Shown in pieces: positions 43,771 through 55,242 of a stretch of 64,000 bases of DNA. Position numbers and translations under genes: made by a program. Position 1 is the stretch's first letter. Each line of letters opens with the position of its first letter. The notes under the pieces were generated by a model that did no database searches, was not told the DNA's origin, and saw only the letters and a program-made list of their open reading frames with translations. Origin of the DNA: Pochonia chlamydosporia 170. Lineage: Eukaryota; Ascomycota; Sordariomycetes; Hypocreales; Clavicipitaceae. The DNA is taken from contig NC_035790.1 in the NCBI RefSeq assembly GCF_001653235.2, positions 8,370,001-8,434,000 of the forward strand. Reading direction: 5' to 3'.

Positions 43771-44854
43771 ACAAATTTAACGGCCTCGGCCTCATTTGAC
43801 AAACATGGGATTACTGGAGATTAACGAAGCCGAAAAATATCACCTATCGCGCAAGAATAAGTTAAAACTTAATAAATTAGGGCTCTCGACCAAGAGGGCC
43901 GACTGGCTAACACCCCTTGAGGCGCAACCTGTTTCAGAATCGGACTGCGGACGTCAAAAACGGCCACAAACAGGTAGCGCCGTTCTTTCAAACACGATGC
44001 GTTTCTGGAGATCGACAGCAAGGTACCCCAGATGGAGATCGCATACAATATTTCCGCCAGGTTGCCATTGTTGTCAATTCCGCGCGCACACATCATTCTT
44101 CGGAACTATTCTTCTGGCCTGCTCTCTCAACGGACGAAACCGAGCGGCCCACAGACACTATTGGATGAAGAAAGGACGAAAGTGACATGAGATTGCGTCT
44201 CTCAAGCTATAACAGGCAGAGGCATTGAGTCTAGCTGTTATGTTGATGGCCTCCAAAGTCGGCTGGGCTGGCAATGCTTAAGGCGCCACAACGCAGTCTT
44301 AATATGTAGGCTATTTTTATGCCAATCAATGCAGCACTGCTGGGCGCTTGGCGCAACTCAAATTGATGCCGACATAGCCGTTTACGTGTCGGGCCAGAAA
44401 CTCACCAAGTTGGCTTGCATGGCCTATCGCGCGACCCGGAGGAGTGTAAGAGGCTGCCGTCATAGCCGCCATGTGGTGACGATATGGTTGGATACGGTTA
44501 CAGGTTACCATTCTCAAGGGCTTTGCATGCGTTTGCCTACCAATCAAGTGTCTTGATGCCCGAGTTAGTCTGTTTGAGGAACTAAAACGATCGAAACGCG
44601 GCCGCATCATCGGCTCGCTTCGCAGTAACCAGCCAGCTACAGACTACATTGCCGTTTATCCGCATCGAAAAGGTTGAGCATCTTGTAAGTCAACTCACAA
44701 AGACAATCCATCTATATAAGTCGACGCGAGGACCGACAATGTAACACCTTTTGTATATCTATATCGCTTCAAACTCTCATTCTTTTTGTCTCAACTTCTT
44801 TGTTCACTCTATTATCTCTTCTAAGCTTCTTTTTCCGCGAATAACGGCATCGGG
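43771..44854. other. Intergenic, 1.1 kb
   Basis: Frames of 83-129 codons near 43,800-44,180 have some coding-like stretches but no start, splice or domain support; they may be debris of a former gene. The final 150 bp hold the promoter of the Egh16-like gene. Confidence 0.5.
44713..44720 (+). promoter_or_regulatory. TATA box of Egh16-like gene
   Basis: TATATAAG about 135 bp upstream of the ATG at 44855, followed by a CT-rich leader. Confidence 0.6.
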
Positions 44855-45931
44855 ATGCATTCTTCAACTCTTTACGTAGCCCTGGCGGCTCTTACTTCTA
44901 ACCTCGTCAATGCCCACGGCAAGATTAGCGTTGCTGTAAGTTCATACACACCATTCGAATAATGCTGTTCCTAACGATCACGTTTAAGACTGGTGATGCC
45001 GGCGGCAACACCACTGCACTTGGCATCATGGGCGGTGTCGTGCCGGGGGCAGGTCCCAATCGACAAACCGAAGTCGACACGACAGTTTTCCGCTCCAGAA
45101 AAGCTGCTTCTGATGGCCTTGGCCGGACCAAAGGCAATGGCCAGAATACCCTGGATGACATGAGTCGCATTGTTGCCATGTCTGGCTCAACCCTTCCACA
45201 GGTCAGCAACAATGGGGGGTACATCTCTGCTACCTACCATATTGTTACTACCGTACGTAAAGCACTCATGATATTTCATGTTACTGAGAAAACTGACTCA
45301 GTCACCAGGACGGGGCTGGACCCGTGCAAGCCATTGTTGATCCTACGGGAACGGGTAAGTTCTCTCAGGGCACAAAGGCACAAGTCGTCACGCAGGTACC
45401 AGGGAGAAATGGCAACATCGCCCCCGGACCTTTAAGCAATAACCGCCCACAGAAAGGCCAAGGCGGCGGTGGTTTGCTCGGTGGGCTACTTGGGAAGCGA
45501 GCATTAAACGTTGATTCAGATTATGTGAGTTGCATTCCCAATGCCTTGCGGTTCAATGTACTAATGCTAATGATCTCGTTTCTACGCAGCCTCTCAAAGT
45601 TGCCATCCCAGCCGGGACTACTTGCCAGGGTTCCATGGGCGGCATGTCCAACGTTTGTCTTCTAAAGGTTGCTAATCCCAGTGGCGCTGGTCCGTTTGGC
45701 GGCGTGATTGCCTTCCAGATGGCTGGTAACGGTGGGAATACGACTGATACCAACGGAAATGCCTCTAATGGCGAGGGTTCAAGTGATAATGGGGATAGCA
45801 GCAATGGCAATAACTCTGGCAATGGGGCGAACAACCAAGGAAACGGCAATTCTGCTAATAACGAGGCCAGCAACAACTCGAACGGCAATGACGATAACAA
45901 CGAGAAACGTGCCGTCAGGTTCCATTCGTGA
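44855..45931 (+). CDS. Egh16/GAS1-like secreted protein (DUF3129)
   Basis: Four exons, 44855-44935, 44989-45252, 45309-45524 and 45590-45931, all phase 0, give 300 residues. Signal peptide MHSSTLYVALAALTSNLVNA ends just before HGKISVATGDAGGN, the conserved start of mature Egh16-like (DUF3129) proteins. The further landmarks TALGIMGGVVPG, DGAGPVQAIVDPTGTG and CQGSMGGMSNVCLLKVANPS with its Cys pair are all present. The C-terminal ~70 residues are an Asn/Gly/Ser-rich low-complexity tail ending KRAVRFHS; KR sites here and at GKRALN may be Kex2 sites. Relatives include Magnaporthe GAS1/GAS2 and Blumeria gEgh16, expressed during appressorium formation, and homologues in insect pathogens. Expected location: secreted or cell surface at host contact. 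The Asn-rich tail is less usual. Confidence 0.9.
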
Positions 45932-47001
45932 GAGACATTTGCGCCCTTAGTTCTGAGGGCACATTCATTTCACAACTCAATTATATTGTTGGTCAATTAG
46001 ATAGACGCCTGCGTACGCAAGGGAATAAGAATTACATCGCCGGCCAGACACACATGAGACTAATACTGATTCCCAAGTGCCCACGCTTTCATTCTTCATT
46101 ATAGATGTCAAAAGTCAACACACCATTAGTCACATGGTGGAAAACTGGGAAAGGTAAGGGAGAAAAGACTTGTTGCAACTGCCGCTGGGCCTTGGTCGGC
46201 CAAGAATTTGGTGAACGTGAACACCCGTTTCCAATTCTGGCGTAAGACTCAACCTCGCCTTTATTTAATCCCCCTTCGTCTTGAAGCTAAAATTTGAACC
46301 GATACCGCCGCTTTCTAAAAGTCGCACAGGTCCTTACCATGTCAAAGTTCCCCTTAGTATTTAACAAAATTTTGCGCAAATTCACACAATTTCTCTACAA
46401 AGAACACTCCTACGCTTATACTCCAACGTTTTTATCTAGTTTGCATAACAGTTATTGGGAGAGCAGATGGAGGGCAGGCCGCTTATAGTGCTACCATCAA
46501 GCAGGAGAGCCATTCACTACAGCCACCATTCTAACCCAAACTACTAACGTCAAATGAAGAAATCAACGCAACAAGGCTATCTCTCAAACAATAGCTTGTA
46601 AATTCTCTAAATTCGAGGTTATCGGCCGCTCGCCTAATCATGGTCAAGCTTGGCTCACCCTCGGGCCAACATCCGCCCGTTGCAAGTTCCTCCGCATCCC
46701 GAACGGCGCATCGTGGCGTCTCAAAAAGACATTTCTTAAACGTCGGCTCTGCCAACATGCATTTCAAGGGCCAATCATCCCCCCTGTGAGCTGCTCTGCA
46801 TTGATGGCATCAATTTTGTCCGTGGTTTCAAGCTGTATTCTTATTCCCCGCTGGGGCTAGACGAGGTGATTCCTTCGCTTACATTGCCCCAGCATCACGG
46901 CAATTTATAAATGAAGCATATGCTCCAATAGCTGTGGACGAATGCCCAGTCCTTAGACTGGGGTAGTGCAAGTCATTGTATGAAGGATGAGCGCAGTGAA
47001 C
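45932..47001. other. Intergenic, 1.1 kb
   Basis: Short frames below 80 codons only. I see no element. Confidence 0.55.
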
Positions 47002-47379
47002 ATGAATGCACCACCTTTCAGACTTCGTCTCTGTACGGTACTCAGCCGCTTTGGGGACCAGCTGATTATTCGGTCCATGGACGTCATGGTCACCTATGCG
47101 CAGGTATGTTACTCTTTAGTGTCTATCTAGTTTGTTGTTCAGACACAACATGGCGTGTTGCTGATACATCTCCAGGGTTACCAGTATCACTTCATCTCGG
47201 CACAGGACGAAGTTTACGTCGCTGGAGTCAAAAGCGGTTGCCACGTCTTACCGCGTCTTGACATGTTTTCAATTGAGGACTTCGACAAATGGAGTTCGAT
47301 TCGCTACGATGACTACGAGTCCGGTTCCAGCGGAGGGAGTGTCGACACAAACATACGGCATATAGACGTCTCACATTAG
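47002..47379 (+). CDS. Small conserved-looking two-exon hypothetical protein
   Basis: Exons 47002-47103 and 47176-47379, with a 72-bp GTATGT...CTCCAG intron in phase 0, give 101 residues. The joined protein reads smoothly across the junction (VMVTYAQ|GYQYHFISAQDE) and has a balanced globular composition (SIEDFDKWSSIRYDDYE). There is no signal peptide or membrane segment. The two in-frame Met codons and clean splice sites argue for a real gene, but the family is not recognised. It is convergent with the permease gene, with about 100 bp between the stop codons. Confidence 0.55.
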
Positions 47380-47483
47380 ATCTATCGCATGGGTATCTAT
47401 TTATCCAAACAACAAGTCCAACACCTTTTCAAATCGGTTGCTATAAAAGTTAGCCGGGGATTGTTAAAAGGTCAGAAGGAATC

Positions 47484-49295
47484 TTACGCTGGTGGCTTGG
47501 GAATATAATTGCGCTCATACTCCTCAATGACATCAAGGTCCTTCACAAGGTCAACATCCTCTGGCCTGATGATTTTGGTCCCGCGGATGAACTTGTACCC
47601 AAAGTAAAGAATTGGGAAGACAGCAAGCATTGTGTATCTATCAAATTAGCATGCTTCCTCCGCAAGTGGTATAGAAATACTTACGAGAATAGAAAGTCCG
47701 GAATGCTCCATTGTCCAGGCAGGAAAACAGAGTAACCGCCAACAAAAACCATAATGGTCGTGGCTGTCAAGGCGTAATACGCACCGTAAGGCATAAACCA
47801 GGCCTTGTATGGCAGAGAGTCGCGGCTAATCCCTTGCACTTTGAGAGCACGGTAGAAGCACAAGTATGAGATGCATACACAGCTAAAATTGAGAAGTTGC
47901 GAGGCTGTCACAAGCGAAACGAGCCAGTTTAGGACCACGGCTGCGTTTGAAGACAACTGTAGGAAGGCGAGAAGCGCAAGTAGCAGCACAAAACCGACGC
48001 AGTAAATAGGGACGCCTTTCTTCGTGCACGTCGTCATGAACTTGGGTGCCTTGCCTTCCAGAGCTAGCCCGTATAGAGATCGGGATGCACAGTAAACGTA
48101 GGAGTTGCCCGCGGAAAAGGCAGCAGTCAACACCATGGCGTTGACAATGTGAGGCAATACTTTGATGCCCAGGCGATTCATCGCAACGACGTAGGGTGAG
48201 CCAGCTGCGCCAGGAGCAGAGCTTTTGAAAGCGGCAATCAGCTCCTTGTCGTTGTAAGGCACAAGAATGCCAACGCACAGCGATCCCAGAACAAAAAAAG
48301 CTGTGAGTCGATAAAACACGGCATTGTAAGCACGCGGCATGACTTTTCTAGGATTCTCGGCTTCACCAGCTGCCATTGAAACGTAATCTGGCCCGGCAAT
48401 CGTGAAGGCCGCTTGAATCAGACACTGCAAGAAACCAAGCCATTGACCGAGAGATCCTTCGTAGTACAAGGCAGCAAATGCGCCGGGTTCTTTCCAAAAC
48501 CGGAATCCGAATCGATCTCCCAGCGGGTTGCCTCCAACCATGACAATGAATGTGAAGATGATGAGTCCTACGATGAGTAAAACCTTACCAATGGCAGCCC
48601 AAAATTCCGACTCTCCATACCACTTGACAGCTAGGAGATTGATCAGGGCATATAGGACAATAACAATGACAATGACGGCCGCAGTCGGTATAGCATCAGT
48701 CCAGAAATGCAGGATGAAATTGCAGGCAACAACTTCAAACGGCACCAGTGCAGCCTCTAAGACGAAAAAGTTCCAACCAGCGGCGAATCCGAAAGCCTCG
48801 TCGACATAACGACCAGCGAAGCGGATAAAGGGTGAAGAAATGGGTAAGTAGGTAACCATCTCAGCCATGCACAAGGTGATTGCGAGAACAAACGTGCACC
48901 AAAAGCTGAAGGCAATAAACAAGCTGCCTGGGCCGCCATTCAAAAGGCCCTTACCGATTTGAACCTACAAAGGGGCACGACATGACCATGAGCACTTGAC
49001 GAACTGAACGGAGAATAAATCAAACGCTGGGAGAGAATAATCAAGGATTGTACAATTGTTTACGCACATAAAGGGCGGTGCCAATGGTACCACCAATGCC
49101 AATGAGCTGAATATGCCGGGACTTGAGTTGGCGATGAGTAGAGTCGTACTTTGATCCGGAAGAAAGCGAAAGTCGGTGGGAAGTCACTGGCTCGAGTTGA
49201 GTACCGTCTTTGGCCTCGCCCTGGACGGCAGTAGTTTTCTCTTGGTCAGAGGAATAGTTGGGCGGCGTGGGCCGGTCGACGCCAGTTGAAGTCAT
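47484..49295 (-). CDS. Amino-acid permease, yeast-type APC family (YAT)
   Basis: Three exons on the minus strand, 49295-49068, 48964-47685 and 47637-47484, give 553 residues. The cytosolic N-terminus carries HRQLKSRHIQLIGIGGTIGT, the hallmark before and in the unwound first helix that contacts the substrate carboxylate. About twelve hydrophobic segments follow, with typical APC phrases such as GPDYVSMAAGEAENPRKVMP and SAGNSYVYCASRSLYGLALEGKAP. The C-terminal tail is acidic and then basic (RPEDVDLVKDLDVIEEYE), as in fungal permeases subject to ubiquitin control. Function: proton-coupled uptake of amino acids across the plasma membrane. Substrate range cannot be read from sequence. Intron 1 (103 bp) falls inside the first membrane helix and intron 2 (47 bp) near the last. 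Confidence 0.92.
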
Positions 49296-51689
49296 GGTCT
49301 GCTGTGGTGAAGAGCGAAGGGGTTGACTGAGCCGGAACTGGTAGACGATTGCCTCACAAGATCGGTATTAAAACGCACTGCGGGACCCTCAATATGTCAC
49401 GAGCGAACTGATTCGACAGGTGAAGCACAATGGCTGAGCCGTGAAATCGATCGTTGCCGGGAGCAAGCTTTAACTGAGGGCTTCACAAGACAAGGCTCAG
49501 TCGCAAAACACCCAAATTGGGTGTGGGTAGGAATGCGGTGTGTAGGCAAGACACTGAGGTTAGCCACAATAAGAGACAATGCGAATGAACGAAATCACGC
49601 GACGATCAAGCACGTAGTCCATACGTGGCCAACACAGTCAGTGTTTTTCTCGTCAATTCTGAGCAGCGTTTGCCAGAAATGCCTGTTGAGATTTTGAAGT
49701 CGAGTGTGAGGGAGAAAGAACAGGGTTACATCGAACGATGGGTGAGCGAAAAAAAGAGAACCAAACAAAATCCAAGGTTGAAGACCCCAGACCAAGGAAC
49801 CACCATGGAACCACTGGTTTCTTGGTATTTAGTGTCTTGTGGACCAAGTCTCACATTTATGAGCCAAATTGACGGCGGGTCCCTGGAGAAGCGCGATATA
49901 CGGAGTCAGGATGGATGGATTTCGGCGGCGTGAGAGGAAGATCGTTTGTGCCAGCCTTGGCCGGGGCCATCGACTCGCGTAGTACGTTGTGTGGCGAAGA
50001 CAGCAAGTGACTGACACGGCGCAAATATCGCTGTTGAACGATCGGCCATACAATACATATATGGGATGTTGTGCAACGATTCATCAGACGCATGCAAACA
50101 ATTTGTTGGGTGGATCATGTTTGGTCTGATCAGAAGCATCAAATGTCACCAAATTCCAGCTGCCAGCTGTCATCCACGGTCGCGCCTGCCATTTTCAGCT
50201 ACCTTGTTTCGGAGAACCTTTGCCGAGAACATAAATCGATGATATTGATTAACCCAATTTCTGACTTCTTCTTCTTCTTCCAGACACAGAAAGACGAACC
50301 CTCCTGGAGCGCTGTTCTCGCAGAAGGTCAACTGGTCATTCAGACTTTCAATACAGGGCAGGGGTACCTTCTAGTACATGAGAATCAGGCTTGGCCAACG
50401 AACCACCGCCTGTCTGTGAGATTCGCTGCATTGGACCCATCACCAAAAGATTGACTGCCTGCAGGTGATCGACGAGCAAGCCACCAGCACGTGAGAAGCA
50501 AGGCAAATGTCCGACGGCGACACCGAACACAACCAGGTTTATTCAACGCATGGCGTGCCATATCAAAGCAGCAGTAATCGTGCGATATGCTGTGAAAATT
50601 GGCTTTCAGGAACCAGCAACCAGCCAAGGTGCTGACGGGCCGAGAAGCAGCCACCAAGCCACCGGGCAGGAATCGTCCTCGGCTCGTCGCTTGGAAATGA
50701 GGCAGGGCATTTTTGGGCACAGGTCAAAAGAGCATCTGCTGACATACAGCCACAGTACCAAATCTACCGAGCCTACGGAGTATTCCCTGCCATATCAGTT
50801 GATTGCCGCCAGTTTCCGATTGACTCAATCTTGTGTCAAGGGCGGCGAGACGAGGTCTCTGACAAGTAAGGCAGAGCCCTCCATCACATGAAGTCAATAT
50901 CGGGCGTGTCCGAAAAGAACTTGACTTGACTCCATCCATTCTCCATGCTGTGGTCGCTCCACCACTCGGCGAAAAGAAAAAAAAATCATCAACGCTAAGA
51001 CCCTGACAAGGCCAAGGCTGTGTTTCCCTGTGGAGGTGGAGCCGCCGCAACTGAACTGACAAGCGGTTGGAAGCTCCATCAAGCCTGATGGTCGAGCAAA
51101 ATAAGGTCAACTACGCAGAAGAAGATGAATCTTCAGCCATAGTCACTAGCTGTACTAGATGGGAAACATCTCTCAATACTTTGGGTACAGACTTTTGGGT
51201 ACAGCCGAGTCACGACGTGCACGTAACAAACAACCTGATGTGCTCCTTCACCGCCTCATTCCGTACACAACGCACAGAGTAGAAATACAGACAAACTGAA
51301 TTATCAAGTACAAAAAGTACAATATATCCGTACCCGTTTTGTACCAGCGCTGATCACAAATTCGTGTTCCCACCATTCGCCGTCATCAAAATCATGACAT
51401 GGCCCATAATAGCGCTCGTTACATATGTAGGTCTTGAGCTCCCGTTTTTGCTTGCTCATGATAGAAACAAGAACACAACACACCCACCATCATCCGTCCA
51501 ATCCAACCCGTCATGACACAGTACTTTTACCAACCACACTAGCCAATACTAGCCCATTTTCCCTCATGCAACGACATCGAATGACAGTTGGGTATCGTCC
51601 AAAAATGATATATAATGAAATCTCGCCCCATCCAACCCTCCTCACTTCCATTTCGTTTCTTTCTTGCCCTGTCTTCGCCGATATACTGG
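49296..51689. other. Intergenic, 2.4 kb, permease promoter side
   Basis: Many short frames on both strands (up to 128 codons) without domains. The interval is long for a single promoter, but I cannot support a gene in it. Confidence 0.55.
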
Positions 51690-54600
51690 TTACAATTCGT
51701 CTCGTACTTGCTCAACTGATTCTTTGACGGCCTGGGTTGCCTGGCTGGCTGCACTGCCGACCTTGTCCCCGACAGATGCGGCCGCAGCACTGGCTTCGCT
51801 GGCCATGCTTCCAACATTAGACGTTGCCGTGGCATAAACAGCGCTGAGTCTTGACATGACGCTCTCGCTGAACGTGGGTTCTTTCCCGACTATCAGCTCC
51901 GATACAATCTTGTTCACCGCCTCAAACCGTTTCACTGCCGCGTCTGATGCAGCAGCAGCAGAGTCGGCAGCCGCTCCGGTGGCAGCAGCCACGGCAGAAC
52001 TGGCGGTTTGCGTCGCGCCTTCATACCACCCAATGGCTGTAGGCTGGCCGTACACGTCAATGCTCAGCTGGGAGACAACTACATCCCAAGTGTCCGCGAC
52101 CACACCAGCAACGTTGACGACCTGCTCTGCGGCGGAATCTGCAACCTTCCCAATTGCATCCTCAGCATCTTGGGCTGCAGACATCACTCCTTCGCTGGCC
52201 GCTGAGTAGGCCGATTTGACAGCATCATCGGCAGCACCTGCTACAGACCTCGCCGACTCCCCGGCGACCGAGGCCATTGAAGACGCAGACCCAACAAAGT
52301 CGGTTGGAGTAGGTGTCGCTGTCACCGATGACCACGCCGACGACGCCGCCGACATGAAACTCGAGTATCGATCTTGCGCCATTCCTAGTCCTGCGTAATA
52401 GTGATACTTGGCCTGTTCGTAGTACTTGTCGGGCGATGATGTTGGTGTAGGCGTTGCAGCGCCCAGTGCCATCAACACACTTTGGTATTGGATCTCTGCC
52501 CACAGCTTGCCTTCGTTTAATCTCTGTGCAGCAATAGACTCCACTCGTTTCCAGTCAGGAATGTTGCTGGCCTTTGTCGGTGTCGGACTGGCTTTATAAA
52601 CCCCAGAAGATGCGGCTGCAACTGCGTCGCTAAACTTCTGATTGGCGGCAGAAACGGCACCATCATAGGCGGCGGAAACGGAAGAGAAGAGTTGTTCGTG
52701 AACTGGTTTAGACGTGCTTTCCACTTGCGCTGAAACGACGGAGAAAGCACTTGAGTATCGATCAGCAGCAAGGGCCACGGCACTCGAGTACGCTGCGGCA
52801 GCGGCACTCGTCACGCTGGCAAAGGCGTCAGAATCGGAGTCGTCATCCAAAATTGGACCATGTCCTGACACCGACTGTGCAGCTGCTCCAAACATGACCG
52901 GGTTGACGGCGGTGCTGTGGTCATTGAACACGGCTGTAGTTTGCTCCTCCTCGTCAGCCGTGGCCGTGGCCGTGACCTCATCTTCGGCTGCGTCCGATGT
53001 CTGCGTAGGGATGGCTTCAGCGTCACTGGTAGCCTCACCCAAAATGATGGTGGTTTCCTCAGGCTCGGCAGCTGGGGAACTGTCACCAGCATCCGCGATG
53101 ATGACTGGGGTATCCTCAGCAGGCAGAACAGTCAGCTCCTCAGGAGGCTCTGGGGTTGAGGGTTCGCCCTGAGGAGTAGGTTCCTTGGCAACAGTTTCCG
53201 CAGGATCTTTGTCATCTTGCCGGTCACCAGTGTCTCGTGGGACATTGTCATTGGAGACTGGCTCGCCATGGCTTTGTTCGTTGGCCGCCCTCGCCTCCTC
53301 CTCCTGTTTGGCCGCGGCGGCAGCTGCATCTATCTTGGCTTGCTCAGCTGCCTCTGCGGCGAGTCGCATGTCCTCGGAGTCAAAGTTGTCAGTGAAGTCG
53401 TTTGCCAGTATCTTCCAGCCTGACACTTCCTTCAGTCTTGCCAACTCCTTGGCAGCGGCGGCAGCCATCGTCATGCCGTCATCTTCAATCTGGTGGGACA
53501 GCTCCTGGGCTTCAAGAAGAGTTGGGTGAGTGACGATGAGCTGTTTCAATTCATCAGTCCAGTCGTTAAGTGCGCCTTTCAGCTCATGGTACTTCTGCCA
53601 GTCTTTATAAGTGATACCATCAGTCCAAGCCCACTTCATACCGATATTTGATAATGCGAGGCTGCGGGTTTCATCGAGAATCTGGAAATGAACATCAGCC
53701 GCGCCAAGCACAGTTTCTTCAAGCTCCGCATCATAATCCTCTCGCCATCCACGGATCAGCTGCGCTTTCTTCTTAATGGCCACTCCAGCTGATCGAATGG
53801 CAGAAATAGCATCCTGCTGGGCATCGGCGCTGCCAGATTCTATAACTTTGGAAACCTTTTGCCTCATGCTAGCAATCTCGGCTGCGATCGTGTCCTGGAG
53901 CTGTTGAAGCAGTCCCTTTCCGGTCACCTTGGCGTTCTCTTCCATAACTCTACGCGCGATTTCGTCTACCTGGTCCTCCATGGCGCTAGCGCCTTCCTCG
54001 GCTTGTGCAGCGAACTTGTTTTGCCAGGTCGCAAGGTCATTGGTGACCATTTCTCGTGCAATTCTGCGCTGTTCGTCTTCATTTTCTGCTATAATCGGGG
54101 CTTCGACGGGGTTCCAGTAGTGAACCGGCTCTGCCGTGGCTGGTTTTGTCTCGAAGGGTTCGAAAGTCTCGGTACTTGTGACGGCGGAGGACGAAGTAGA
54201 CGGGCTCTGGGGCGGAGGCTTGCTGAAGGAGGACGAAATAGATATCGAAGAGCTGGCTCTTTCCTTGGTGTTAGTACTGTAAATTAAAGCGGAGCTGCGA
54301 GAGTAACATACCCTTCGACAGGAACCTCCTCAGAGACAACCTTAGCTGTCGAGTTTGACTTTGTTTTATATCGAGCAAGTCGTTCTCCAATCCGAACAAG
54401 TTGCGGTTCTACATTCTCCACGTAGACAACTCGCAATTGTGGCCATACGGCTGTATCTACAAAAGCGTTTGCCTTGCTCCAAGCCCAGTAGGTGGCTGGT
54501 AGTGCCTTGGTAGTTGTGAAGTCGGCAGCCACGTCGTACCCGCGCATGGCATAGGGACGAGCAAACTCATAGCCGGGTAGAACATAAGCGTTGTAGACCT

Positions 54601-55242
54601 TTTGAGAATGTCGCTGAGCAGTATTGTAGTACGGGCCAACTATTTCTCCAGCCATGGCTAGGTGCGGAGCTATCGACTTGTCGTAATGACCCTTGGCCAC
54701 AGCCTGAAGTCGCATGAGTTGAGGTTGCCCATTGGATTCCCACTGTGCGCGGGCGAATTCTTGTCCCTTGTTGACCCAGGGGGTTCCATACAGGATGACA
54801 TATTGGCGTGTCGGTTCCAGGACGTGACTGTTCAAGGTATCGTAGTACGGCCGGGCAACATCCACGTAAGGTGCTGCGTATTGATCGAAATACGGCTGAA
54901 CATGAGGCGTTACTGCGTTCTTGACGCGAAAATATGGCCCGCATATGAAGGGCGAGGTTTCGTCACAGGCCTCAAGCGTCGGTGGACAACGAAAGAGAAT
55001 GGTGAATATAGCAGCCCATGTGGCAAGTCTAGAGAACAGAGACCGGTTAGTGGCATTCCACAGTATTGCCAACGGTCCGAAAACCGGTGCGCGACAATCT
55101 GGGGGATTTCATACCTAGCTAAAGAGCTGAAAGCCCATTGGAAAAGGCCTCGTTGTTGCTTTGATGTCCTCCTTTTGGTGGTGGCCCGGCCGTTCAGATT
55201 GCCATTGGCAGACCGATTGCCCTTGGGATCGGCGACCGTCAT
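51690..55242 (-). CDS. Ala-rich amphipathic-repeat ER protein ending in RDEL
   Basis: Three exons, 55242-55115, 55028-54312 and 54252-51690, give 1135 residues. Intron 2 is best read as GTATGT...TACTAAC...CCAG (59 nt); the nearer AG would leave only 35 nt. A basic N-terminus (TTKRRTSKQQRG) precedes one hydrophobic segment, LATWAAIFTILF, so the protein enters or is anchored in the ER. Next come Tyr/Pro-rich repeats of the form Y-x-x-x-A-x-P-Y (VQPYFDQYAAPYVDVARPYY), then long coiled-coil-like sequence, an acidic disordered linker, and ~350 residues of Ala/Ser-rich amphipathic helix similar in style to LEA or apolipoprotein proteins. The last four residues are R-D-E-L, a KDEL-type ER retrieval signal. 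Relatives are sometimes labelled 'hoxa13 transcription factor' in fungal genomes, which this architecture does not support. Function unknown. Confidence 0.85.

Noticed and set aside
43796..44185. Overlapping frames of 83 and 129 codons downstream of the Cys-repeat gene
   Set aside because: Some stretches look coding, but no start, splice pattern or domain joins them.
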